Assembly: GCA_963797115.1 (NCBI GenBank)
Contig: CAWCOH010000001.1
Span: 496,001-560,000, forward strand
Origin: AP-15 sp963797115
Lineage (GTDB): Bacteria; Pseudomonadota; Alphaproteobacteria; ATCC43930; CGMCC-115725
Direction of reading: 5' to 3'
Length of the DNA stretch: 64,000 bases
How positions within the stretch are numbered: position 1 is the first letter of the stretch; each line of letters starts with the position of its first letter. The notes under the pieces are model-generated. The model searched no databases. It was given only the letters and a program-made list of their open reading frames with translations, and was not told the origin of the DNA. Below, piece after piece: positions 1 to 8,364 of this stretch. Both the position numbers and the translations under genes were made by a program.

Positions 1-18
1 TTTCACGGCGTGAACTGA
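1..18 (+). CDS. 3' end of an upstream gene (last 5 codons)
   Basis: The first 18 bases read in frame as five codons (F-H-G-V-N) followed by TGA, ending one base before the GTG of the RNase III gene. This tight spacing suggests an upstream gene in the same operon. In many alphaproteobacteria that gene is lepB (signal peptidase I), but five residues are too few to identify it. Confidence 0.4.
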   Translation, partial: FHGVN

Positions 19-19
19 C

Positions 20-724
20 GTGTCCGCGGCGGACCTGCAAGAAATTATCGGCTACGAGTTCGCCCGCCGCGAGTTGTTCCAAGAGGCCCTGACTCATCCC
101 GGCGCGCTCGTCGCCCAGCGCCGCGGTCAGCGTCGAAAGCTCGGCAAGCGTAGCTACGAGCGTCTCGAATTCCTCGGTGACCGCGTCCTCGGTCTCGTGG
201 TCGCCGATCTTTTGTGGCAGCGGTTTGAAGACGAGCCCGAGGGCGATCTTACCCGCAGGCATACGCATCTCGTGCGGCGCGAATCGTTGGCGCGCGTCGC
301 CGAAGCGATCGATCTGGGTCCGCATCTGGTCCTGTCGCGGGCCGAGGCGGCGGCAGGGGCTGCTGGCAATCCCGGAATTCTTGCCGATGCTTGTGAAGCC
401 CTAATCGCAGCGATCTTTGTCGATGGCGGGTTCGCGGCAGCCTCGTCATTCGTGCGGCGGTTCTGGGAACCGCTGATCGACGAGATGGAGGAGCCGCCGC
501 GCGACCCCAAGACGGCGCTTCAGGAGTGGGCGCAAGCGCGCGGCCTGGCACTCCCCGCCTACGAACTTGTGTCGACCAGCGGCCCCGATCATTCGCCGCT
601 CTTCACGGTAGCCGCGAGTGTCGCGGGCGGAGATCGTGCCACCGCGACCGCCTCCTCGAAGCGCCTTGCCGAAGCGAGGGCGGCCGCGAGCCTGCTCGAT
701 CGGCTAATAACGGCACCCCACTAG
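20..724 (+). CDS. rnc: Ribonuclease III
   Basis: Double-stranded RNA endonuclease that processes rRNA precursors and structured mRNAs in the cytoplasm. The 234-residue product has the usual family length. The signature ERLEFLGDRVLG lies near residues 47-58, and the second catalytic acidic patch (ADACEALIAAIF) near residues 122-133. A C-terminal double-stranded RNA-binding domain follows from about residue 160 (DPKTALQEWAQ to the Ala-rich end). The start is a GTG placed one base after the preceding stop codon, consistent with operon translation. In alphaproteobacteria rnc is commonly followed by era, but here the next gene is on the opposite strand and unrelated, so the usual lepB-rnc-era order is broken on this side. 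Confidence 0.93.
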   Translation: MSAADLQEIIGYEFARRELFQEALTHPGALVAQRRGQRRKLGKRSYERLEFLGDRVLGLVVADLLWQRFEDEPEGDLTRRHTHLVRRESLARVAEAIDLGPHLVLSRAEAAAGAAGNPGILADACEALIAAIFVDGGFAAASSFVRRFWEPLIDEMEEPPRDPKTALQEWAQARGLALPAYELVSTSGPDHSPLFTVAASVAGGDRATATASSKRLAEARAAASLLDRLITAPH

Positions 725-1035
725 AAACCGGCGATCAGGGAGCCGGCGAGCACCCCGAGCACCCGCCGATTTCAGCTGCGCCTGCCGGAGCGGCATTTTG
801 TTTCGCGCGGTACGCTAGCGCTGATCCTTCCTTCCCTGAAAATTCAGGCGAAATACAGGCAAGTGCCCAACCTGAAGTATTGCCCTCTAGGAGCAGTCGG
901 ATGCAAACCGGCACGCGCCGGCCACCGGCAATCCCATGTGCGTCAGGTCACCCCGCCATCGGTAATAAATACGGCACCATGTACCATATTGTTGCGATAT
1001 TATCAATATCTCGGCTAACGCCCACAGCTCTCTAT
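725..1035. other. Intergenic region, no gene recognised
   Basis: This 311-base gap separates the convergent rnc and methyltransferase genes. The segment around 955-1020 is AT-richer than its surroundings. Nothing in it reads as a conserved protein, and no clear terminator hairpin with a T-run was found. Confidence 0.4.
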
Positions 1036-1803
1036 CTATCCAGGCAGCGTCGCGTGGAAGCGGAGCCGGACATAATCGGCGATCCAGGTTCCCGTCTCGT
1101 CCATCAGGACCGGCCGCAACAGCTCGGCCACCTCGGCACGGGCCGGCGATCGGTCTGCCGCCGGCAAGGCGCCGAAGAAAGCGCCAGCGAAGGTGTCCAG
1201 CCAGCGCTCGATCGAAGTCGGCAGCACCGTCGGGCGGGGGACGATGCGAATGTCCTCGACCGTAAAGCCGGCCTCCTCCAGCTTTCTGCGATAGGCGGCC
1301 GCGGACGGAAAATACCAGGGGTTGACCCGGTGGGCTTCGACCCCATGCCGAGCGAGAACGGCGCTTAACGCAACGACGATCGCCGCGGTGTTGTTGTGGC
1401 CGCCCATCTCGCCGACAAATCGGCCTCCCGGCTTGAGCGCCCGGCGGACGCCGACGAGGACTGCCTCCGGAGGCCGCATCCAATGCAGTGCGGCGTTCGA
1501 GAATATCGCGTCGAACTCGCGGTCGAAGGACAGATTTTGGCCAGGCATCATCCGGGCGTCGATGCCGCGGGCGCGGGCCGCCGCGACCATGTCGGGCGCG
1601 GCGTCGACGGCAACTATCGTAGCGCAAGCGGCGGCGATCTTTTCCGTCAGGACCCCATCGCCACAGCCGAGATCGAGAATGCGCTCCCCCGCTGCCGGCG
1701 CGAGCAACTCGAGCGCGGGGACCCCGAGAGCCGGCACGAAATGGGCGGTTTCGGCGTAGCGCCGGGCCGACCAGTGTTGCTCGGCGACATCGGCCACCCT
1801 CAT
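1036..1803 (-). CDS. Class I SAM-dependent methyltransferase (trans-aconitate methyltransferase-like)
   Basis: Predicted cytoplasmic methyltransferase of 255 residues. The SAM-binding motif I is clear (ILDLGCGDGVLTEKI, about residues 42-56), followed by the acidic residue ending strand 2 (VAVDAAPDM) and a motif IV-like FDAIFSNAALHWM. That arrangement resembles trans-aconitate 2-methyltransferase and UbiE-type proteins. The substrate cannot be read from sequence. Its ATG overlaps the TGA of the upstream ThDP-enzyme gene in an ATGA tetranucleotide, so the two are probably translationally coupled. The pairing might mean methylation of a product of the ThDP enzyme, but that is only inference. Confidence 0.8.
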   Translation of the reverse strand: MRVADVAEQHWSARRYAETAHFVPALGVPALELLAPAAGERILDLGCGDGVLTEKIAAACATIVAVDAAPDMVAAARARGIDARMMPGQNLSFDREFDAIFSNAALHWMRPPEAVLVGVRRALKPGGRFVGEMGGHNNTAAIVVALSAVLARHGVEAHRVNPWYFPSAAAYRRKLEEAGFTVEDIRIVPRPTVLPTSIERWLDTFAGAFFGALPAADRSPARAEVAELLRPVLMDETGTWIADYVRLRFHATLPG

Positions 1804-3498
1804 GCCTCCGCCCGCTCGGCTCGGCGCGCCTCGGACTGCCGTCGAATCTCAGAGAGAGTCGTACGCGTTGTGATCAACTCCGGATCCATCCGGAGCTCGA
1901 TGATTGCTGGGCCCTTGCGCGAGGCTGCCTCTTCGAAAGCCGGCGCAAACTCTTCGGTCCGCGCGACCGAGGCACCGAAGGCGCCATAGGCTCGCGCCAA
2001 GGCGACAAAATCCGGGTTCTTGAGGGCCGTTCCGACGACCCGGCCCGGAAAGCGGCGCTCCTGATGCATGCGGATCGTGCCGTACATCGCGTTGTTGAAC
2101 ACCAGAATGATCGGGCCGGTCTCTTCGAGCATCGCGGTCGCCAACTCCTGCCCGGTCATCATGAAGCCGCCATCGCCGCAAAAACCGACCACCAGACGGT
2201 CGGGATGGATGAGCTTGGCCGCGACCGCGGCAGGCACGCCGTAGCCCATGGCGCCGCTGGTCGGCCCGAGCTGGCGTCCCGGTCGGCGATACTGCAGAAA
2301 GCGGTTCGGCCAGCCGCTGAAATTGCCGGCGTCGCTGGTCACGATCGCATCGTCGGGGAGCCGCTCGCGCAGCCATCCCATGATCGCGGCGAGATCGAGC
2401 GGACCATCGGCTGGGGAAGGGATCAGCCCAGCCTCGTATTCCGCCCGTGCCCCTTCGCGCCAGCCCGACCAGCGTCCCGCTGCGACCGGCGTCAGCGCCG
2501 CGACAGCGGCGGCGAATTCGGCCATGCCGGACTGGATCGCCAGGGTCGGGCGAAATACGCGCCCCAGCTCCTCGGCAGCGGGATGCACGTGGATCAGCAC
2601 CTTGCCGGGCTCGGGGATCCCGAGCAACGAGTAGGATTGCGACGTGATTTCGCCAATCCGCGCCCCGACCGCGAGCAGCAGATCGGCCTCCTTGATCCGT
2701 GCCACGAGGGCTGGGCTCGCACCGGTACCGAGATCGCCGACAAAGCACGCTATGCGATTGTCGACGATGTCCTGGCGGCGAAACGAGCAGCAGACCGGCA
2801 GATCGTTTGCCCGGGCGAAGCTCGTGATGTCGCGGCAGGCCACGTCGCTCCAGCCGCTGCCGCCGACCAGCATCATCGGCCGCTCTCCGCCGGCAAGGAG
2901 CCGGCGCAACTCGGTGAGGTCGTCTATTCCGGGATGGGCGCGGACCGGGCGGTAGGGCCCGGTCACAGGGGCGATACGGCAATCGCGCAGCATGTCCTCG
3001 GGAAGCGCTAGGACTACAGGGCCCGGTCGGCCGGACGTCGCGACCTGGAATGCCTGGTTGACCAGCTCGGGCACCCGCTCTGCCAGGTCGATCTGCGCGA
3101 CCCATTTGGCGAGCGGGGCGAACATCTTGCGGAAATCAACCTCTTGAAAGGCTTCACGGTCGAGCTGATGGCGCGCAACCTGTCCGACCAGCACGACCAT
3201 CGGCGTGGAGTTCTTGGAATGCGGTATGGATACCGATCGAGGCATTGCAGGCGCCCGGGCCGCGGGTGACGAGCAGCACGCCCGGCTTGCCGGTCAGCTT
3301 GCCGTAGGCCTCGGCCATAAAGGCGGCGCCGCCTTCCTGACGACAGGTGACGAGGCGAATTTCAGGCGCGTCGAACAACGCGTCGAGCACTTCGAGATAG
3401 CTTTCGCCGGCGACGCTGAAGGCGAACTCGACGCCGTGGGCACGAAGGGCCGCGACGACAAGCTGGCCGCCGCTCAGAAGAGGCTGGTTCGTTGTCAT
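1800..3498 (-). pseudogene. ThDP-dependent acetolactate synthase-like enzyme, with an apparent frameshift
   Basis: Large-subunit ThDP enzyme (acetolactate synthase/benzoylformate decarboxylase superfamily). The N-terminal ThDP domain holds the catalytic Glu in SVAGESYLEVLDA. The C-terminal domain has the cofactor motif GDGGFMMTGQ...FNNAMYG. The reading frame breaks near 3208-3218: upstream sequence reads IGIHTAFQ in one frame, and the expected continuation STPMVVLVGQV is in another. Removing one base there gives a 565-residue protein, close to the intact 561-residue paralogue at 41910-43595. The start at 3498 is chosen because GAGGTG lies just upstream and the frame gives a normal family N-terminus. 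Either the gene is recently inactivated or one base is an assembly error. It is coupled to the downstream methyltransferase by a 4-base overlap. Confidence 0.8.
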
Positions 3499-3722
3499 CG
3501 TTGCACCTCGGAACCTACTTACGAGACGGCTATTTGAGACGATGCGAGCGGTGGACGAAAGGGCTTCTTGGTGGCCGGGATATCTAGCGCCGGCGAGGCC
3601 TATAATCGGCTGCACGGGCTTGGGTGGCGGCGACGCGCTGGCAAATTGTTGCTAAGCTTGAAACCCTGATCGGACAGGGGCGGATTGCCTCGTAGTCCGA
3701 GCGGCGGCAGGTATCGAGATAT

Positions 3723-5135
3723 ATGGACGATCAGCGCAGCGAAATTCGGCTTCCCGAAAGACCGGCGAGGGTCGATCACAACGCCGTTTCCCGAGTCTAC
3801 GAAGAGCCGGTCATTCCGCAGCGGGAGGCAGTTTCACGGCCGAGCCGGTGGCGGCTTCTGAAGCGACTTTTCTGGCTGCTGCTGGTCGCGATGATCGTCG
3901 CGGCAGCCGTGTGGTATTTTCCCCGCCCCGATACGCAGCCGAAAGAAGCCGGGCGCGGGCGTTCCGGCGGTCCGGTGCCGGTTGGGGTGGCTCCGGTGCA
4001 GAAGGGCGACATGCCGGTCAGCTTGAGCCAGCTCGGCACTGTCACGCCGCTCGCGACGGTCACAGTAAAGACCCAGATCAGCGGGTATCTGACCGAGGTC
4101 GCCTTTCGTGAGGGCCAGATGGTAAAGGAGGGCGATTTCCTCGCCCAGATCGATCCACGGCCCTATCAGGTGGCGCTCGAGCAGGCCGAGGCGACGCTCG
4201 CCAAGGACCAGGCGCTGCTAAAGAACGCCCAGCTCGACCTCCAACGGTACAACACTCTGGTGGCGCAAAACTCGATCGCCAAACAAACCCGCGACACGCA
4301 AGTCTCGCTCGTCGCTCAATACCAGGCGACGGTCAAATCGGATCAGGCACAAATTGATGTGCAGAAGCTCAACCTGACCTATTGCCGCATCGTCTCGCCG
4401 GTGACCGGCCGGGTTGGACTGCGTCAGGTCGACGCGGGCAATTACGTGCAGACCAGCGATGCGAACGGCATCGTCGTGGTCACCCAGCTGCAGCCCATAT
4501 CGGTGATTTTCACCGTGGCAGAGGACAATTTGCCGGCGGTGATGAAGCGCGTGCGCGCCGGGGCGAGCTTGCCGGTCAGCGCATTCGACCGCACCGGAAC
4601 CACCGAGCTCGGCACGGGCACGCTGGAAACCGTCGACAACCAGATCGACACAACCACGGGCACCGTCAAGCTCCGCGCAATTTTCGACAATCGCGACGAG
4701 GTCCTGTTCCCCAACCAGTTCGTCAATGTCCGGCTCCTCGTCAACACGATGCAGGACACGGATATCGTGCCGCTCTCGGCGATCCAGCGCGGCGCCCCCG
4801 GGACGTTCGTCTACGTGGTCAGTCCCGACAATACGGTATCGGTTGCGAAAGTGAAGCTCGGACCGGGTGATGGCCAGCGCATCGCCATCCTGTCTGGGCT
4901 GCAGCCCGGTGAACGCGTCGTCGTCGACGGCACCGACAGGCTGCGCGACGGCGCCAAGGTCACCCTGGCGCCAAACAAGCCCGACGCTGCCGCGCCCAGC
5001 GACCAGCGGGACAAGGGACAGCCGCAAGTCGCGCCGCGGCGGACGGATTTGGAAGCGGCTCAGCGATCGGCCCGGCCACAAGGGCAACAGCCGGGTGAAG
5101 CGCAAGGCAGCGAGCGCCGCCGCAGCTCGCAATGA
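3723..5135 (+). CDS. mdtA: RND efflux periplasmic adaptor (MdtA-like)
   Basis: Membrane-fusion protein that bridges the inner-membrane RND permeases and the outer-membrane channel. The 470-residue product has a cytoplasmic N-tail, one membrane anchor near residues 46-62 (LFWLLLVAMIVAAAVWYF), and the biotinyl-lipoyl-like half motif GYLTEVAFREGQMVKEGDFL. A coiled-coil hairpin follows (QAEATLAKDQ onward), then beta-barrel and membrane-proximal domains. The C-tail is rich in Gln, Arg and Pro. It is the first gene of a four-gene operon with two different permeases and a NodT-type lipoprotein, the MdtABC plus TolC-like arrangement. Substrates are usually bile salts, novobiocin-like drugs or plant phenolics in relatives, but cannot be deduced here. 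Confidence 0.9.
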   Translation: MDDQRSEIRLPERPARVDHNAVSRVYEEPVIPQREAVSRPSRWRLLKRLFWLLLVAMIVAAAVWYFPRPDTQPKEAGRGRSGGPVPVGVAPVQKGDMPVSLSQLGTVTPLATVTVKTQISGYLTEVAFREGQMVKEGDFLAQIDPRPYQVALEQAEATLAKDQALLKNAQLDLQRYNTLVAQNSIAKQTRDTQVSLVAQYQATVKSDQAQIDVQKLNLTYCRIVSPVTGRVGLRQVDAGNYVQTSDANGIVVVTQLQPISVIFTVAEDNLPAVMKRVRAGASLPVSAFDRTGTTELGTGTLETVDNQIDTTTGTVKLRAIFDNRDEVLFPNQFVNVRLLVNTMQDTDIVPLSAIQRGAPGTFVYVVSPDNTVSVAKVKLGPGDGQRIAILSGLQPGERVVVDGTDRLRDGAKVTLAPNKPDAAAPSDQRDKGQPQVAPRRTDLEAAQRSARPQGQQPGEAQGSERRRSSQ

Positions 5136-5247
5136 GCCACCCCTCCCAATCGGCACAGGGAACGCTCACCCGCCTCGTAGCGCTCGCCACTCTCTTCCGC
5201 ACTGCGCCAGCTATGGGTGGATGAGGGTTCCAGCTTAGGTACGCTCG

Positions 5248-8200
5248 ATGAGCCCGTCGCGCCCTTTCATTCTCCGCCCGGTCGCCACGACATTGCTGAT
5301 GGCGGCGATCATGCTGGTCGGCATGTTTGCCTACCGCTTTCTGCCGCTTTCGGCACTTCCCGAGGTCGATTACCCGACGATCCAAGTCCAGACCTTCTAC
5401 CCGGGCGCCAGTCCCGATGTGATGACCTCGTCGATCACTGCACCGCTCGAAGTCCAGTTCGGCCAGATGCCCGGGCTCAACCAGATGTCCTCGACGAGTT
5501 CGGCCGGCGCTTCGGTAATCACCCTCCAGTTCAGTCTTGCTCTCAGTCTCGACGTGGCGGAGCAGCAGGTCCAGGCGGCGATCAACGCGGCCGGCAACCT
5601 GTTGCCGTCGGATCTGCCGGCGCCGCCGATTTACGCCAAGGTCAATCCTGCGGACGCGCCGATCCTGACCTTGGCATTGACCTCGAAAACGATCGCTCCG
5701 ACTCAGGTCCATGACCTCGCTGACACCCGCCTCGCACAGAAAATCTCCCAATTGCCGGGGGTCGGCCTGGTCAGCGTCAGCGGCGGTCAGCGCCCGGCGG
5801 TGCGCATCCAGGCGAATTACCGGCAGCTCGCCGCTTATGGCCTCAATATCGACGATCTGCGTACGACGCTCGCTACCGCCAACGTCAATACGCCCAAGGG
5901 TAATTTCGACGGACCAAGCCAAGCCCACACGATCAACGCCAATGATCAGATCCGGAAAGCCGCCGACTATAACGATCTGGTGGTAGCCTACCGAAACGGC
6001 GCGCCAGTGAAGCTGTCGGACGTCGCGCATGCGACCGAAGGGCCCGAGAACACCAAGCTCGCCGCTTGGATGAACGCCGACCAGGCGATCATCCTCAACA
6101 TCCAGCGGCAGCCCGGCGCCAACGTCATCGAGGCGGTCGATCGGATCCAGGCGCTCTTGCCGCAGCTCAGGGCGGCTCTGCCTGCCGGGATCGATGTCGA
6201 GGTGCTGACCGATCGTACGACGACGATCCGCGCGTCCGTTGCCGATGTCGAGTTCGAGCTCGGCCTCGCCGTAATCCTCGTCGTCATCGTGATCTTTGTG
6301 TTTCTGCGCAGCCCGTCGGCGACCCTGATCCCAAGCCTGTCGGTGCCGCTCTCGCTCGTCGGCACGCTCGCCGTAATGTATTTGGCGGGGTTCAGCCTCA
6401 ACAACCTCTCGCTGATGGCGCTGACGATCGCCACAGGCTTCGTCGTCGACGACGCGATCGTCATGATCGAAAACATCTCGCGCTACATCGAGGCGGGCGA
6501 TCCGCCGCTGCAAGCCGCTCTGAAGGGGTCCGCGCAGATCGGCTTTACGATCATCTCCCTGACGGCATCGCTGATCGCGGTGTTGATCCCGCTGCTCTTC
6601 ATGCCCGATGTCGTCGGCCGCCTATTTCGGGAGTTTGCGATTACCCTTGCGGTCACCATCGTGATCTCCGCCGTGGTCGCCTTGACGCTTGTTCCGATGA
6701 TGTGCGCTAAGATTTTGCGTTACCAGCGTCCGTCGGAAAAGTCGCTCGTAGCGCGCAAGAGCCAACAGTGGTTCGACGGGCTCGTCGCCCAGTACGGCAG
6801 GCTGTTGACCCGGGCGCTCGACCATCAGCCGCTCACACTGCTGGTGGCGGTCGGAACCTTGGCCCTGACGGTGTTTCTCTACATCGTGATCCCGAAGGGG
6901 TTTTTCCCGGTGCAAGACACGGGCCTCATCCAAGGGATCTCCGAAGCGCCGCCATCGGTTTCCTTTGAAGCGATGGCACGGCGTCAGCAAGCGCTCGCGG
7001 CCGTCATCCTGAAGGACCCGGATGTCGTCAGCCTGTCTTCCTTCATCGGGGTCGATGGCACAAACCCGACGCTCAACACGGGTCGGTTCCTGGTCAACCT
7101 CAAACCGCCCGATGAGCGTCGAGCCTCGGCGAGCGATGTAATTCGGCGACTGGAACGAGAAACACGAGACGTTGCCGGCATCGCGCTCTACATGCAGCCG
7201 GTCCAGGATCTGACGATCGACGCAGCGATCAGCCGCTCGCAGTACAATTTCGTGCTTGAGGACGCCAACCCCAGCGAATTTGCAGTGTGGGTCCCGAAAC
7301 TGCTCGAGCGGCTGCAGCAGCTTCCGCAGATCGAGGGGGTTACGAGCAATTACGCGGAAAACGGGCTCTCCGCCTATATCCTGATCGACCGCCCGACCGC
7401 CGCGCGTTTCGGGATCACCCCCGCCACCGTGGACAATGCGCTCTATGACTCGTTCGGGCAGCGCATCGTCTCCACGATCTTCACCCAGTCTAACCAATAC
7501 CGGGTGATCCTCGAGGCCGACCCGGCATTGCAGCAATCGCTGAGCTCGTTGGGCGCGCTTTATCTACCGTCATCGACCGCTGCGAACGGCCAAGTGCCGC
7601 TTTCGGCAATCGCTCGTGTCGAGGAACAGACCGCACCTCTCCAGATCAATCACCTCGGGCAATTTCCGTCGACCACTTTGTCGTTCAACTTGGCGCCGGG
7701 TGCCTCGCTCGGCGAGGCGGTCGATGCGATCAAAGAGGCCGAGCGGGAAATCGGAATGCCGGCCAGCATGATCACCGTGTTCCAGGGCGCGGCGCTGGCA
7801 TTTCAGGCGGCACTCGGGAACGAACTCGTGCTGATCATCGCGGCGATCATCACGATGTACATTGTGCTGGGTGTCCTCTACGAAAGCTTCATCCACCCGA
7901 TTACAATCCTGTCGACGTTGCCTTCTGCTGGTGTCGGAGCGCTCCTGGCGCTGATGATCGACGGCAGCGATCTCAGCGTCATCGCGATCATCGGCATTAT
8001 CTTGTTGATCGGCATCGTCAAGAAGAATGCAATCATGATGGTCGACTTCGCGCTCGACGCCGAGCGCAGCGAAGGCAAGACGCCGCGGGAGGCGATCTAT
8101 CAGGCGTGCCTGTTGCGCTTCCGGCCGATTTTGATGACGACCATGGCGGCGCTTTTTGCCGCGCTGCCTTTGATGCTCGGAAGCGGGACCGGCTCGGAAC

Positions 8201-8364
8201 TGCGCCACCCACTGGGGGTGACCATTGTCGGCGGTCTGATCTTCAGCCAATTGTTGACCCTGTTCACGACACCGGTCATCTATCTCAGTTTCGATCGGCT
8301 TGCCCACCTGCTACGCCGCAGTGCAGGTCCGGGCGCAGCAAAGCCGGAGGGTGCCGCCCCGTGA
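5248..8364 (+). CDS. mdtB: RND multidrug efflux permease (MdtB-like)
   Basis: Proton-driven inner-membrane RND pump of 1038 residues, the family's usual length, with twelve membrane helices and two large periplasmic loops. TM4 carries the proton-relay Asp pair in TGFVVDDAIVMIENI. The N-terminus (RPFILRPVATTLLMAA) is typical of the family, and the C-half contains GIVKKNAIMMVDFALDAE. It lies 112 bases after the adaptor gene, and its TGA overlaps the GTG of the next permease (GTGA at 8361-8364), indicating coupled translation. Two non-identical adjacent permeases are the hallmark of MdtBC-type heterotrimers. Confidence 0.92.
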   Translation: MSPSRPFILRPVATTLLMAAIMLVGMFAYRFLPLSALPEVDYPTIQVQTFYPGASPDVMTSSITAPLEVQFGQMPGLNQMSSTSSAGASVITLQFSLALSLDVAEQQVQAAINAAGNLLPSDLPAPPIYAKVNPADAPILTLALTSKTIAPTQVHDLADTRLAQKISQLPGVGLVSVSGGQRPAVRIQANYRQLAAYGLNIDDLRTTLATANVNTPKGNFDGPSQAHTINANDQIRKAADYNDLVVAYRNGAPVKLSDVAHATEGPENTKLAAWMNADQAIILNIQRQPGANVIEAVDRIQALLPQLRAALPAGIDVEVLTDRTTTIRASVADVEFELGLAVILVVIVIFVFLRSPSATLIPSLSVPLSLVGTLAVMYLAGFSLNNLSLMALTIATGFVVDDAIVMIENISRYIEAGDPPLQAALKGSAQIGFTIISLTASLIAVLIPLLFMPDVVGRLFREFAITLAVTIVISAVVALTLVPMMCAKILRYQRPSEKSLVARKSQQWFDGLVAQYGRLLTRALDHQPLTLLVAVGTLALTVFLYIVIPKGFFPVQDTGLIQGISEAPPSVSFEAMARRQQALAAVILKDPDVVSLSSFIGVDGTNPTLNTGRFLVNLKPPDERRASASDVIRRLERETRDVAGIALYMQPVQDLTIDAAISRSQYNFVLEDANPSEFAVWVPKLLERLQQLPQIEGVTSNYAENGLSAYILIDRPTAARFGITPATVDNALYDSFGQRIVSTIFTQSNQYRVILEADPALQQSLSSLGALYLPSSTAANGQVPLSAIARVEEQTAPLQINHLGQFPSTTLSFNLAPGASLGEAVDAIKEAEREIGMPASMITVFQGAALAFQAALGNELVLIIAAIITMYIVLGVLYESFIHPITILSTLPSAGVGALLALMIDGSDLSVIAIIGIILLIGIVKKNAIMMVDFALDAERSEGKTPREAIYQACLLRFRPILMTTMAALFAALPLMLGSGTGSELRHPLGVTIVGGLIFSQLLTLFTTPVIYLSFDRLAHLLRRSAGPGAAKPEGAAP

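Noticed and set aside
887..1627. Long minus-strand open frame overlapping the methyltransferase gene
   Set aside because: It is Arg/Gly/Pro-rich with no family-like motifs and overlaps the well-supported methyltransferase; a frame shadow caused by high GC.
2064..3011. A 315-codon plus-strand open frame inside the ThDP enzyme gene
   Set aside because: The composition is that of a reverse-strand shadow and the opposite strand clearly encodes the ThDP enzyme.
4960..6513. A 517-codon minus-strand open frame across mdtA/mdtB
   Set aside because: Asp/Arg-rich antisense shadow of conserved RND genes; no recognisable domain.
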